Assembly (NCBI RefSeq): GCF_003387375.1
Contig: NZ_QUNG01000007.1
Span: 124,001-188,000 of the forward strand
DNA: 64,000 nucleotides
From: Marinomonas pollencensis
GTDB lineage: Bacteria; Pseudomonadota; Gammaproteobacteria; Pseudomonadales; Marinomonadaceae
Reading direction: 5' to 3'
Part shown: positions 36,452 through 45,255 of the stretch, one piece after another
Numbering within the stretch: the first letter of the stretch is position 1
Layout of the letters: each line of letters opens with the position of its first letter
Made by a program: the position numbers and the translations under genes
Notes under the pieces: model-generated
What the model was told of the DNA's origin: nothing
The model's input: the letters and a program-made list of their open reading frames with translations, nothing else
The model's database searches: none

Positions 36452-37960
36452 ATGCAAAAAGAAATGTGGCGGCTGTATCGACACCTTATTATAGGTTGTC
36501 TGATTATTTTAGTGGGGTGTTATGCCGCCATAGAATTTGCCATGTTTCGTGTTGCCGAAGCGAAACATGAGCAAGTGCTGTGTGTTGATGCTGAGTTGAG
36601 TGTTGCTTTGCTGTCGATGGCAGGAAAAAATGCCGTGCCCGAATCCCAATTTCGTTGGCAAGTGCTGGATAGACCAAAGGGCCTTGCTCAGACTCAAGCA
36701 TTATTAGCACAAAAGAAATGGCAGCGTTTATCAAACGGTGATTATCAACTGGCTTTTGGTACTGACGCTGGTGCGAGTTTTGTTGGGGTAGCTGCTGCAG
36801 ACAGTAAGCGCTTTCATCTCGAGGCTTTGTTAAAAGGCTTGCTGCTTTCTCCTCTTTCCTATGCCGATAAACTTTCTCTACTGCAATCTATATCTTGCTT
36901 AAGTGTTGACCCCGTCTCTTCTGAAATGACCAGTTCAGTAGAGGGTGTGACGTTAACCTATGGTGTCCATAATAAACATGGTTTTTTATGGACTGGGCAT
37001 GCAGACAGCGATGAATACTATATTTCTATTGATCATATTGGTCCGCTTTCACTGACTTTTACTGTCGTTGCGATTGTCGCTATTGCCATTATTGCTATGC
37101 TGGCTTTAATTTGGCGGGAATTGTTTTATTTGGATTTGAAGCGCAAGAACTTCGAAAATTTGACGCGACAAATTGCACGCGGACGCAGTGGTCTGCCAAA
37201 AGAAATTCCGGACAGTAATGGTACCCTTAAGGAACTGGCATATTCGTTTGATTCTATGTCGTCGCATATTCAGCGCTTGCTAAAAGTGCAGCGAGAAATG
37301 ATCAATGCAATCTCCCATGAATTGCGTACGCCCATTGCTCGACTTCGCTTCGGTTTAGAAGTAATAAAAGACGACGCGGATCAATCTATGTTTGATACCG
37401 TGACGGCATTGGAAGGGGATGTTGAAGAGCTGAATACCCTGGTCGATGAGGTTCTTACATACGGTAAATTGGAAGAGGGTTCCTTGGCACTTAATTTCCA
37501 AGAAACCAGTGTTAAGCAATTATTAGGGTCTATTTTAGAAAACAATGAGCCTTTGCTGAAACATTTGGAGGTGGTCATAGATGTCCCTGATAATGATGAA
37601 GTGGTGGCTGATGAGCATCATCTGCATCGAGCCTTACAAAACCTAATTTTGAACGCTTCAAAGTATGCGAACAGTAAAATCGCGATTGTTTTTTCATCCG
37701 ACGATGAGCGCTGGCAATTAGACATTGAGGATGATGGACCAGGAATTGCGATTGAAGACCGAGATAAAGTGTTTATTCCGTTTCAACGCTTAGATAATAG
37801 CCGTACCCGTGCCTCTGGTGGTTATGGCTTAGGTCTGGCGATTGTTCAGCGAATTGCCTTTTGGCATGGTGGCGCGGTATTGGTGGATGCGAGTGAGCTC
37901 GGAGGGGCAAAATTCAGTCTTATTTGGTCTCGAAATCAGCATCAGAAAAGTGTCTCCTGA
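36452..37960 (+). CDS. RstB-like sensor histidine kinase
   Basis: A membrane histidine kinase of 502 residues. Transmembrane helices at about 12-32 and 200-221 frame a periplasmic sensor domain of some 165 residues with exactly two cysteines (Cys44, Cys149). A HAMP domain (about 222-275) leads to the phosphorylated His289 (INAISHELRTPIARLRF). ATP-binding motifs are LNASKY, DDGPGIAIEDRD and GGYGLGLAIV. It partners the preceding regulator. The sensor domain is not recognisable, so the stimulus is unknown. Confidence 0.9.
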   Translation: MQKEMWRLYRHLIIGCLIILVGCYAAIEFAMFRVAEAKHEQVLCVDAELSVALLSMAGKNAVPESQFRWQVLDRPKGLAQTQALLAQKKWQRLSNGDYQLAFGTDAGASFVGVAAADSKRFHLEALLKGLLLSPLSYADKLSLLQSISCLSVDPVSSEMTSSVEGVTLTYGVHNKHGFLWTGHADSDEYYISIDHIGPLSLTFTVVAIVAIAIIAMLALIWRELFYLDLKRKNFENLTRQIARGRSGLPKEIPDSNGTLKELAYSFDSMSSHIQRLLKVQREMINAISHELRTPIARLRFGLEVIKDDADQSMFDTVTALEGDVEELNTLVDEVLTYGKLEEGSLALNFQETSVKQLLGSILENNEPLLKHLEVVIDVPDNDEVVADEHHLHRALQNLILNASKYANSKIAIVFSSDDERWQLDIEDDGPGIAIEDRDKVFIPFQRLDNSRTRASGGYGLGLAIVQRIAFWHGGAVLVDASELGGAKFSLIWSRNQHQKSVS

Positions 37961-37986
37961 TGCTAAATTCGAGCCTCGCCAGGTTG

Positions 37987-38913
37987 CTATAAATCTGGCG
38001 ATAAAATGCCCTTTAGGTTTTTAAAGCAGGTTTTAGAGGCGGTATTAATTAAATCCTCCATATAGGCGTTTTGTCGTTGGTCTTTTCTGATAGCTAAGTA
38101 GAGCTTACACCAAACGCCTTCCTCTCCTAGTGATTTTGTCAGTACATACTGACGGTTTGAATATTCCGTCAGTGCCCAATTCGGGATGCAGCAAACGCCG
38201 CGTCCACTGGCGACCAATTGCATCATCATCAAAGTGAGTTCGCTGTGACGGATTTTGCTGGGCGCGATACCGGCGGGGTTCAAAAAGTGTTTAAAAATGT
38301 CTAAACGCTCCGGCTCTACTGGATAAGTAATCAAGGTTTCCTGTTCGAAATCCTCAGGAGTTAAATACTCTTTTTTGGCGAGCCTGTGGTGTCTTGATAG
38401 CGCGACTTGTGCCTCATATTGAAACAAAGGAATGTATTCTATATTTGGTAAATCTTGAGGGTCTGAGGTCACCACCAGGTCAAGATCTCCCCGAGCTAGA
38501 GCGGGCAAAGGCATAAAGCTAAAAGCGGTGGAAAGGTCTAATTCGACATCCGGCCAGTGCTCCCTAAAATGATCAATGGTTGGCATTAACCACTCATAAC
38601 AGCTGTGGCATTCGATGGCGATATGCAAGCGACCGCTTTCGCCTTCAGCAAAGCGTTGTATGTCTCTTTGCGCTGAACGAAATGACAGCAATACGTCATC
38701 GGCCAGTTGTAATAATCGAAGTCCTGCACTGGTGAAACGAACGGGTTTAGTTTTGCGAATAAACAATGCGCAATCGAGTTTTTCTTCTAAGTCCTTTAGC
38801 TGGTGAGACAGTGCTGATTGGGTCAAATGCACCCGTTCAGCGGCTTCGACTAAGCTGCCCGTTTCCCGTAACGCTGTCAGCGTTTTTAAATGCCTAACTT
38901 CAATAATACTCAT
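37987..38913 (-). CDS. metR: LysR-type methionine regulator MetR
   Basis: MetR activates methionine synthesis genes with homocysteine as co-effector. The 308-residue sequence is very close to E. coli MetR in the HTH (EVRHLKTLTALRETGSLVEA, QSALSHQLKDLEEKL) and effector domain (IAIECHSCYEWLMPTIDHF, YPVEPERLD, TKSLGEEGVWCKLYLAIR). ATG at 38913 (MSIIEVRHL) is preferred; the longer frame runs back through the argF terminator. No met gene is next to it. Confidence 0.92.
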   Translation of the reverse strand: MSIIEVRHLKTLTALRETGSLVEAAERVHLTQSALSHQLKDLEEKLDCALFIRKTKPVRFTSAGLRLLQLADDVLLSFRSAQRDIQRFAEGESGRLHIAIECHSCYEWLMPTIDHFREHWPDVELDLSTAFSFMPLPALARGDLDLVVTSDPQDLPNIEYIPLFQYEAQVALSRHHRLAKKEYLTPEDFEQETLITYPVEPERLDIFKHFLNPAGIAPSKIRHSELTLMMMQLVASGRGVCCIPNWALTEYSNRQYVLTKSLGEEGVWCKLYLAIRKDQRQNAYMEDLINTASKTCFKNLKGILSPDL

Positions 38914-38955
38914 AATAATGTACAGTAAGTGAGTTTGATTCAGTGAATGGAAGCG

Positions 38956-38992
38956 AAAAAAGCCCATGAGTACCAAAAAGGGTATCATGGGC
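38956..38992 (-). terminator. Terminator after argF
   Basis: Reading minus, the stem is GCCCATGA-TACC paired with GGTA-[G]-TCATGGGC (one bulge), with a 6-base loop, followed by TTTTTT. It lies between argF and metR and separates the two transcripts. Confidence 0.85.
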
Positions 38993-39002
38993 TATTAGAT
39001 TT

Positions 39003-39911
39003 TTATTTATGACACAATAAAAATTCGAGTAGGGCTTTTTGTGCGTGAAGGCGGTTTTCTGCTTCATCCCAAACAACAGAGTCTGGGTGGTCTAGTACTT
39101 CAGCTGAGACTTCTTCACCACGGTGAGCAGGGAGGCAATGCATAAACAAGGCATCTTGGTGTGCCAATGACATTAACTCTGTATTGACTTGAAAGCCGTC
39201 AAAGTCTTTTAGTCTCTGTTCTTGCTCATCTTCTTGACCCATAGAGGCAAACACGTCTGTGGCGATCAAATCCGCGTCTTTTGCGGCGTCTTTTGCATTG
39301 TGTAATACCGTGACGCGATCTTTATGTTCAGCGACCAATTCAGGGTTTGGTTCATAACCTTTTGGACAGGCGATGACGAGTTGGAAGTCCAACAATGCGG
39401 CGGCATTTATGTAGGAGTTACACATGTTGTTGCCGTCGCCAACCCAAACCACTTTTTTGCCTTCGATTGAGCCGCGGTGTTCTTGGTAAGTTTGCATATC
39501 CGCAAGCAACTGGCATGGGTGATAATCGTCTGTTAGGGCATTGATGACAGGCACAGAGGAGTATTTAGCAAAGGTTTCAACCAAGCTGTGTTCGAAGGTT
39601 CGGATCATCACTGCATCCACCATGCTAGAGATCACGCGAGCACTGTCTTCTACCGGTTCACCACGACCTAGCTGTGTGTCTCGAGATGATAGGAATAAAG
39701 CATGTCCACCAAATTGGGCCATACCGGATTCGAATGAAACGCGTGTGCGAGTGGAAGACTTTTCAAAAATCATCCCTAGGACACGATTTTTAAGCGGTTC
39801 GTAGAGTGCGCCTTCACGATGAATTTTCTTAAGCTCTGAAGCTCGAGATAGTAGCTGTTTTAACTCTGCGGACGAAAGGTCTTTGAGAGTAAGAAAATGC
39901 CTTGGCGACAC
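39003..39911 (-). CDS. argF: Ornithine carbamoyltransferase ArgF
   Basis: ArgF makes citrulline from ornithine and carbamoyl phosphate in arginine synthesis. The start is GTG at 39911, preceded by an ideal AAGGAG six bases upstream, giving [13 protein letters not shown] as in other OTCases. The longer frame to 39986 is not needed. Signatures are the carbamoyl phosphate loop [10 protein letters not shown], the [11 protein letters not shown] motif and the ornithine-binding MHCLPAHRG. At 302 residues it has the anabolic form's size. Confidence 0.96.
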   Translation of the reverse strand: MSPRHFLTLKDLSSAELKQLLSRASELKKIHREGALYEPLKNRVLGMIFEKSSTRTRVSFESGMAQFGGHALFLSSRDTQLGRGEPVEDSARVISSMVDAVMIRTFEHSLVETFAKYSSVPVINALTDDYHPCQLLADMQTYQEHRGSIEGKKVVWVGDGNNMCNSYINAAALLDFQLVIACPKGYEPNPELVAEHKDRVTVLHNAKDAAKDADLIATDVFASMGQEDEQEQRLKDFDGFQVNTELMSLAHQDALFMHCLPAHRGEEVSAEVLDHPDSVVWDEAENRLHAQKALLEFLLCHK

Positions 39912-39917
39912 GCTAAA

Positions 39918-39923
39918 CTCCTT
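39918..39923 (-). promoter_or_regulatory. Ribosome binding site deciding the argF GTG start
   Basis: AAGGAG on the minus strand with a six-base spacer to GTG 39911. This is far better than anything in front of the upstream in-frame ATG at 39986. Confidence 0.85.
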
Positions 39924-40130
39924 AATTGTCTTTTTAAAAGGGGAATCGCCCAATTTAATACACTCAGCTAAGTGAGTAAAGGGCAATTGGCTTTAGAAAG
40001 AACAAAGGAAACCTTTCTTTTGGGGTTGTAAACACTAGGTAAGTCCCAATAAACTTGGTCAAGTTGATGAATTTAGCGTGATGCTAGGTTTGATGGCATT
40101 GCGAACAGACAAGGTGAATGAGGTTTTATA

Positions 40131-40460
40131 ATGAGCAATACAATCGATACGATTAAAGAACAGATAGAAAATAACGACATCCTTCTTTATATGAAGGGTA
40201 ATCCTCGTGCGCCGCAATGTGGTTTTTCATCACAAGCAGTGCAAGCATTGATGGGATGTGGCGAACGTTTCGCTTTCGTTAATATCTTGGAAAATCCAGA
40301 CATCCGTGCTGAATTACCTAAGTTTGCTAATTGGCCAACCTTTCCACAACTTTGGGTGAAAGGCGAGTTGGTAGGTGGTTGCGACATTATTGTAGAAATG
40401 GCTACCAGCGGTGAGCTGCAAACTTTGATCAAAGAAGCGGTAGGTTCCACTGAAGAGTAA
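40131..40460 (+). CDS. grxD: Monothiol glutaredoxin GrxD
   Basis: A monothiol glutaredoxin of 109 residues that carries or inserts Fe-S clusters. The active site is CGFS (Cys30, in APQCGFSSQA). Other conserved parts are YMKGNPR, WPTFPQLWVKGELVGGCDII and the C-terminal helix. The ATG follows GAGGTTTTATA. A strong hairpin terminator lies 25 bases after the stop. Confidence 0.95.
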   Translation: MSNTIDTIKEQIENNDILLYMKGNPRAPQCGFSSQAVQALMGCGERFAFVNILENPDIRAELPKFANWPTFPQLWVKGELVGGCDIIVEMATSGELQTLIKEAVGSTEE

Positions 40461-40485
40461 AAAGTAGCGTTAATCGCCTGTTAAA

Positions 40486-40519
40486 AAGCACACATTGATT
40501 TCCAATGTGTGCTTTTTTT
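40486..40519 (+). terminator. Bidirectional terminator between grxD and a VOC gene
   Basis: A perfect 12-bp stem AAGCACACATTG/CAATGTGTGCTT with a 5-base loop. A T-run follows on the plus strand and an A-run precedes it, so it should stop both converging transcripts. Confidence 0.9.
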
Positions 40520-40540
40520 ATCGGTGTGATGGGCGCCCGT

Positions 40541-40933
40541 TTAGACGATTTCGTAAAGCTCTAGCGGTAATTCATCTGGATCGGCAAAGAAGGTAAATCT
40601 TTTACCGGTAAGCTGGTCGACACGAATCTCTTCAACGGCAATCTGGTGCGCTTTAAGATGCTTAATGCAGGCTTCTAAATCTGTCACTGCAAATGCTAAA
40701 TGCCTCAGCCCTTGAGCTTCTGGATGTGAAGGGCGTGCAGGTGGTGTTGGAAAAGAGAAAAGCTCAATCTGTTCATGATCGCTGACTTTTAAATCCAGTT
40801 TAAAAGAGTGGCGCTCTTCTCGATAGGTTTCACGAATAATCTCAAAGCCCAATATCTTATGATAAAAATGTTTTGAGGTTGAGTAGTCAGAGCAAATAAT
40901 GGCTACATGATGAAGGTGCGAAACCTGAAACAT
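40541..40933 (-). CDS. Glyoxalase/VOC-fold metalloprotein (YaeR-like)
   Basis: A 130-residue vicinal-oxygen-chelate protein. It has HLHHVAIICSDYSTSKHFYH with the first metal His, then FYHKILGFEIIRET, GLRHLAFAVTDLEA with the second His, and the end FFADPDELPLELYEI with the Glu ligand. It is closest to the YaeR/GloA2 subgroup; the substrate is not known. It lies 13 bases after the LysR gene on the same strand and probably shares its transcript. Confidence 0.85.
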   Translation of the reverse strand: MFQVSHLHHVAIICSDYSTSKHFYHKILGFEIIRETYREERHSFKLDLKVSDHEQIELFSFPTPPARPSHPEAQGLRHLAFAVTDLEACIKHLKAHQIAVEEIRVDQLTGKRFTFFADPDELPLELYEIV

Positions 40934-40946
40934 AGTGGGCTCCTTA

Positions 40947-41894
40947 CTAGATTTTCTTCTTTAGTTCATTGGCCAGTTCAATGACTTGTCGGCGAAACCA
41001 AATATGGCTGGCATCATGATGGAGCAATGAGCTCCAGATCATTTTCAGTTCGATTTTGGGTATTTTAAAGGGAGGCTCCATGATGGCTAGGTCTGGATTG
41101 TTCCGATTAATCATCGCGACTTTTCTAGGCAAGGTGGCAATAAGGTCTTGCTCAAGGGCGAGGTGCATTGCAGTATGGTAGCTTCGAGTAAACACACGAA
41201 TGCTGCGTGTTTTATTGATGCTTTGCAGCGCTTCATCTACCCAACCCAGTTTTTGTACATCGTTCGGGTCCATGCCGACTCCCACGCCAAAGCCTGTCTT
41301 ACTCACCCAAATATGTTGTGATTGTAAGTAGCTTTCTAGATTGAAATGGCTCTTAAGAGGGTTGGCAGAACTCATCATGCAGACAAAATCATCGAGCCAT
41401 ATGCTTTTTTGGTGAAATGACTGAGGCAACTCTTCGAAGCGGTTGATTGCCATATCAATTTTACCTGCCTCAACATCATGAAAAGTGACATCGCTGGGGG
41501 TCATTATATCGAGGGTAATGCCAGGGGCCTTTTCTCGCAGTCTGTTTAATAGTCGAGGTATCACTGTTGAGGCCGCGTAGTCACTGGCCATAATGCGAAA
41601 AACTCGAGTGCTGGTGCGTTCGTTAAAGTCGGCTTCTGGTTGCAGCGCTTCTTCTAGCTCCAATAATACTTTTCTGACCACTGGCTGTAGCCGCAATGCC
41701 TTCTCAGTAGGCTTCATTCCTTCACTAGTGCGAACCAGTAATGGGTCGTTGAGTAAGTCTCTGAGCCTTTTCAATCCATTACTCATCGCAGGCTGAGTGA
41801 TGTTTAATTTACTTGCTGAACGGGTAACATTGCATTCTCGTAGCAAGACATCCAAGTAAATAAGTAGATTCAGATCGATTTTGTTTATATTCAT
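40947..41894 (-). CDS. LysR-family transcriptional regulator
   Basis: A LysR regulator of 315 residues. The HTH is near the N-terminus (NVTRSASKLNITQPAMSNGL), followed by LKRLRDLLNDPLLVRTSEGM, the arrangement seen in the NodD/LeuO-like branch. The effector domain spans about 95-300. The regulated genes cannot be named; the co-transcribed VOC gene downstream is a candidate. It is divergent from the GFA gene. Confidence 0.88.
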   Translation of the reverse strand: MNINKIDLNLLIYLDVLLRECNVTRSASKLNITQPAMSNGLKRLRDLLNDPLLVRTSEGMKPTEKALRLQPVVRKVLLELEEALQPEADFNERTSTRVFRIMASDYAASTVIPRLLNRLREKAPGITLDIMTPSDVTFHDVEAGKIDMAINRFEELPQSFHQKSIWLDDFVCMMSSANPLKSHFNLESYLQSQHIWVSKTGFGVGVGMDPNDVQKLGWVDEALQSINKTRSIRVFTRSYHTAMHLALEQDLIATLPRKVAMINRNNPDLAIMEPPFKIPKIELKMIWSSLLHHDASHIWFRRQVIELANELKKKI

Positions 41895-42159
41895 CTTTTT
41901 TATGCTAACCAGCTGTTTGATCGCTTTAGTGAATTGATTGTATTGACCTCGCTATAAAGTACAACCAGAGGAAGGCTATTTCGGTGAACTTTCTTTATGG
42001 AGAAGAAAAAGTCTGTGTCTCTTGGTCGCTTTGTTGGCTTCTGGCATAATACGGCCCCTTGATGGGGTTGTGTGTTCGTTGGCTATTTGGCCATTGTGCT
42101 TTTTTCTCTTTCCCTATTCTGGTTTCTGGCCCGCCTGTATGGTTCTTAATGAGGTAACA

Positions 42160-42552
42160 ATGAAGGCTTCCTGCTTATGTGGTTCTGTTGAGTTCAGAAT
42201 TACATCCCCTTTTATAAGTGCGAGTATTTGCCATTGTACCCAGTGTCGAAAAACACATGCAGGTACCGGTGCGGCTTACGGCACTTGTTTAAAAGAAGAT
42301 ATTGAGTGGATCTCGACAAAAAAAAGAGTACGTCGATTTGCTTCTTCTGAGCGTGTGCGAAGAGGGTTTTGTAAGGACTGTGGTAGTCCAATTTATTACT
42401 ATAATAAGGACTTCCCTAACCATATTGAGATTTCGTTAGGGGTGTTGGATGAAGAGCCCAATTTGGCTCCCGATCATCATCTGTTTGTCGACAGTAAGCC
42501 TGCTTGGTATGCAATAGAAGATGATTTGACGCAATACCCAGAACTAAAATAA
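42160..42552 (+). CDS. GFA-fold zinc-binding protein
   Basis: A 130-residue protein of the glutathione-dependent-formaldehyde-activating (GFA/CENP-V) fold. The zinc ligands are seen in CLCGSVEF, CHCTQCRK and FCKDCGSPI. ATG at 42160 follows GAGG; the longer frame from 42022 encodes an unrelated hydrophobic stretch and is rejected. Most such proteins are not real formaldehyde enzymes, so the function is open. It stands alone between divergent and convergent LysR genes. Confidence 0.85.
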   Translation: MKASCLCGSVEFRITSPFISASICHCTQCRKTHAGTGAAYGTCLKEDIEWISTKKRVRRFASSERVRRGFCKDCGSPIYYYNKDFPNHIEISLGVLDEEPNLAPDHHLFVDSKPAWYAIEDDLTQYPELK

Positions 42553-42601
42553 ACGTAACCGTACAGCAAGCTGGGCGCCGCTGTGCTTATGGTGTTGTCT
42601 A

Positions 42602-43480
42602 TTATAGTGAGGGCAGGGCATAACACTGATCAAAAAAGCCTTGGGCATTTTTGGTGAGAGTGGTGTTTTTAGGTGTCACAATTAATAGGTTACGAGTCAG
42701 TTCAAGGGGCGTTTCATAGAGCCTGATTAATCCTGAACTCAACTCTTGAGAGAGGGCCATGCGTGATAAGCAGCCAAGCCCCATTTTATGAATCACAGCT
42801 TGTTTAACGGCTTCCATATGGGCCAAGGAAAGTACCACATTGAGTTGAGTGATGTTTTTCCCCATCGCCTGCTCAAGTATGTTTCTGGTGCCAGACCCGA
42901 CTTCACGCATTACCCAGTCCGCATTTTGTAGATCATCCCAAGATAAACTCTCAGCTCGATTTTCTTGAGTAGAGCCAAAGACAACCAGCTCGTCTTTCAA
43001 CCATACTTTCGTCATTAACTCAGCATGTTGGCAATAACCCTCAATGAAACCCACTTCTGCTTTCCCTGTTAGCAGCTGCTGAATAACGTGTTGGGTATTT
43101 CCAATATCAAGATTAAAGCGGATATTGGGGTGCTTTTGTTTAAAGATCGACATCTGCTCCGGCAGCAAATAGTTTCCCACACTGACGCTGGCGGCAATGT
43201 GCAGTGATCCACTTAGCTCATCATCACTGCCCATGCTTTCAATTTGCTCGATCTGGCTGAGCACAGCACGCGCTTGAGGCAATAAATGTCGAGCTTGTGG
43301 AGTGATTTGCAAGCGTTTGCCGTGCCGGCGAAACAGTGGTTGGCCTAACAAAGCTTCTAGTTCTCGCAATGCCTGACTGGCAGCGGGCTGGCTAATGGCC
43401 ACCATATCCGCTGCCGCAGTGACCGAGCCTGTGTGCACTACGGCTTCAAATATTTGTAATTGTCTTAAGGTGATTCTCAT
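42602..43480 (-). CDS. LysR-family regulator, YeiE-like
   Basis: A 292-residue LysR regulator similar to YeiE: MRITLRQLQIFEAVVHTGSV, then AAASQALRELEALLGQPLF; effector domain with IAASVSVGNYLLPEQM, GFIEGYCQHAE and MREVGSGTRNIL. ATG at 43480 is chosen over a TTG or ATG ten codons upstream because it matches the family N-terminus. It follows the D-lactate dehydrogenase-like gene after 41 bases on the same strand. YeiE controls sulfite-related genes in enterobacteria; that role is not shown here. Confidence 0.88.
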   Translation of the reverse strand: MRITLRQLQIFEAVVHTGSVTAAADMVAISQPAASQALRELEALLGQPLFRRHGKRLQITPQARHLLPQARAVLSQIEQIESMGSDDELSGSLHIAASVSVGNYLLPEQMSIFKQKHPNIRFNLDIGNTQHVIQQLLTGKAEVGFIEGYCQHAELMTKVWLKDELVVFGSTQENRAESLSWDDLQNADWVMREVGSGTRNILEQAMGKNITQLNVVLSLAHMEAVKQAVIHKMGLGCLSRMALSQELSSGLIRLYETPLELTRNLLIVTPKNTTLTKNAQGFFDQCYALPSL

Positions 43481-43521
43481 GCACTTATTGTATCCGCATT
43501 TGGAATTCAATGAGTAGCCAT

Positions 43522-44520
43522 TTAAGGATTTAATAGTCGTGGACTTGGCTTATCTTCCTCAAAATGGGTTAAATTTTCTAAAGTGGTCGCCGCAATGTGA
43601 TCCAGCGCTTCTTGAGTAAAGTAACCTTGATGCCCCGTGACGACGACATTAGGGAAAGTAAGCATGAGTTGAAAAACACTGTCGTGGATGATGTTGGAAG
43701 ACATGTCCTCGAAAAAAATAGCGTTTTCTTGCTCATAAACGTCCAACCCCAAATAACCGATCTTGCCACTATATAAGGCGTCGATCGCCTGTTGCGCGTT
43801 GACTAATGCGCCACGGCTGGTATTGATAATCATCACACCATCTTTCATTTTAGCTAGGCTCTGGCTATTTATAAGATGATGGGTAGAAGCGTTAAGTGGG
43901 CAGTGTAAGCTAATAATGTCGCTTTCAGCGTATAAGGTTTCAAGGTCGGTGTATTCGCATCCTTGGCTAATAAGCGCGTCATTCGGGGCGATGTCATAGC
44001 AAAGGACACGACAGCCAAAGCCTCTCATGATCGAACAAAAGGCTTGGCCTATGCGGCCGGTGCCAATACAGCCAATGGTGCGGCTTTGTAAGTTAAAGCC
44101 TAATAGCCCTTCCAGAGCGAAATTTCCCTCTTTCACTCTGTGATAGGCGCGATGAGTCTTTCTATTAAGTGTCATAATGAGGGCAACGGCATGTTCAGCA
44201 ACGGATGTGGGGCTGTAATCCGGTACATGATAAACCTTAATGTTGGCCGCTTTTGCTGCATATAGGTCAACGTTATTGAATCCAGCACAGCGTAATGCAA
44301 TCGCTCTGACACCATGGCGTGCAAGATACTCTATGACGTGCCTGTCTATATTGTCATTGACAAAGCAGGCTATCGCATCAAAACCATTTGCAAGACTCAT
44401 GGTTTCAGGGCTAAGACGGCTTTCAAAATAAGTTAAGGCAAGTGACGGGGTGTGAACTGCCGCCTCAGAAAGGGTTCTTTGATCGTAGGGTTTGCATGAG
44501 AACACAGCCACTTTCATCAT
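43522..44520 (-). CDS. ldhA: D-lactate dehydrogenase-like 2-hydroxyacid dehydrogenase
   Basis: A D-isomer-specific 2-hydroxyacid dehydrogenase of 332 residues, closest to fermentative D-lactate dehydrogenase. The NAD motif is TIGCIGTGRIGQAFCSIMRG. The catalytic Arg is in NTSRGALVN, the Glu in LGLDVYEQE and the His in VVVTGHQGYFT. ATG at 44520 (MMKVAVFSCKPYDQ) follows GGAG; an earlier TTG is less likely. The conserved CAGFNNVDL supports LdhA. The downstream LysR gene may regulate it. Confidence 0.9.
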   Translation of the reverse strand: MMKVAVFSCKPYDQRTLSEAAVHTPSLALTYFESRLSPETMSLANGFDAIACFVNDNIDRHVIEYLARHGVRAIALRCAGFNNVDLYAAKAANIKVYHVPDYSPTSVAEHAVALIMTLNRKTHRAYHRVKEGNFALEGLLGFNLQSRTIGCIGTGRIGQAFCSIMRGFGCRVLCYDIAPNDALISQGCEYTDLETLYAESDIISLHCPLNASTHHLINSQSLAKMKDGVMIINTSRGALVNAQQAIDALYSGKIGYLGLDVYEQENAIFFEDMSSNIIHDSVFQLMLTFPNVVVTGHQGYFTQEALDHIAATTLENLTHFEEDKPSPRLLNP

Positions 44521-44869
44521 ATTCTGCTCCAAAAGAGTATTTGACCAGGTTAAAAAGAATACTATGAGCCTAGATAAAAAAACTATTTTGCTAGAGCTTT
44601 TTGTATAGAGTGTTGATTTGACTCAATATAAATTTTCTTCCTGTCTTTATTGATGAATTTTTATGAAAACTTGATTGACCCGATGCTAAGAAGCAGTCTA
44701 CAATCAATTTCGTTTAAAAGAGTTGGCAATATTTATGTCCAGAGTTGCGAATACTACGTCAAGTATGTTCGGTCCTGTTAAGTCATAAGTAATACCGAGT
44801 TTTTTTAGCACAACAACGCATGATGATGACATCTGCGTGTAAATTAACTTACCTACAGGAAAAACAGAC
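44521..44869. other. Intergenic stretch between ldhA and the first cold-shock gene
   Basis: About 350 AT-rich bases. The left part holds the divergent ldhA promoter region without a clear motif. The right part contains the cold-shock promoter and its long leader. Antisense frames here are not gene-like. Confidence 0.6.
44675..44869 (+). promoter_or_regulatory. Promoter and long 5' leader of first cold-shock gene
   Basis: A good sigma-70 promoter, TTGACC (44675-44680), 18-base spacer, TACAAT (44699-44704), predicts a start near 44711 and a leader of about 160 bases, the size of the cspA thermosensing leader. It contains hairpins such as ACGCA...TGCGT (about 44816-44838). The temperature response is inferred, not shown. 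Confidence 0.6.
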
Positions 44870-45079
44870 ATGTCTGACGTAGTAACTGGTACAGTAAAGT
44901 TCTTCAACGAAACTAAAGGTTTCGGTTTCATCACTCAGGATTCAGGTCCTGATGTTTTTGTTCACTTCTCTGCAATCAACACTTCTGGTTTCAAAACTTT
45001 GGCTGAAGGCCAAAAAGTTGAATTCCAAGTAGCTCAAGGCAAAAAAGGCCCTGAAGCTCAAAACGTTACTCCTTTATAA
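44870..45079 (+). CDS. Cold-shock family RNA chaperone (CspA-like)
   Basis: A single cold-shock domain of 69 residues. RNP1 is KGFGFITQ and RNP2 VFVHFSAI, with [15 protein letters not shown] at the start. It binds single-stranded RNA or DNA and loosens secondary structure. A long leader precedes it and two hairpins follow it (45088-45106 and the terminator at 45119). A second csp gene is about 4 kb downstream. Confidence 0.95.
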   Translation: MSDVVTGTVKFFNETKGFGFITQDSGPDVFVHFSAINTSGFKTLAEGQKVEFQVAQGKKGPEAQNVTPL

Positions 45080-45118
45080 GGAAACGTTGCTGAGACTATC
45101 TCAGCAGTGCGAATGCTA

Positions 45119-45148
45119 AAAAGCGACTTTTAAGTCGCTTTTTTTGTT
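45119..45148 (+). terminator. Terminator of first cold-shock gene
   Basis: The stem AAGCGACTT/AAGTCGCTT is directly followed by TTTTTTG. A separate hairpin, TGCTGAG-ACTAT-CTCAGCA (45088-45106), lies just upstream after the stop codon. Confidence 0.88.
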
Positions 45149-45255
45149 TTTATACAAAGTGAGAAATCATAACGCGTCTGTTGAGTAGTAATGTGTCGCT
45201 CGTGTTTCACCAGGCGCCCAGCAGAGTGAGTAAGAAAAAACGGAGGATGATCAGG

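Noticed and set aside
37938-37964. Hairpin AGCATCAG/CTGATGCT across the end of the RstB-like kinase gene as terminator
   Set aside because: It has an 11-base loop and no T-run; it could be a weak pause site but cannot be called.
37976-38001. Inverted repeat TCGCCAG/CTGGCGA at the metR 3' end
   Set aside because: Short stem, 12-base loop and no T-run on either strand.
42022-42159. N-terminal extension of the GFA-fold protein
   Set aside because: Encodes an unrelated hydrophobic stretch; a good ribosome binding site precedes ATG 42160, where the zinc-binding domain begins.
44704-44934. 76-codon minus-strand frame over the first csp leader
   Set aside because: Overlaps the promoter, leader and csp start; no ribosome binding site and no similarity to anything.
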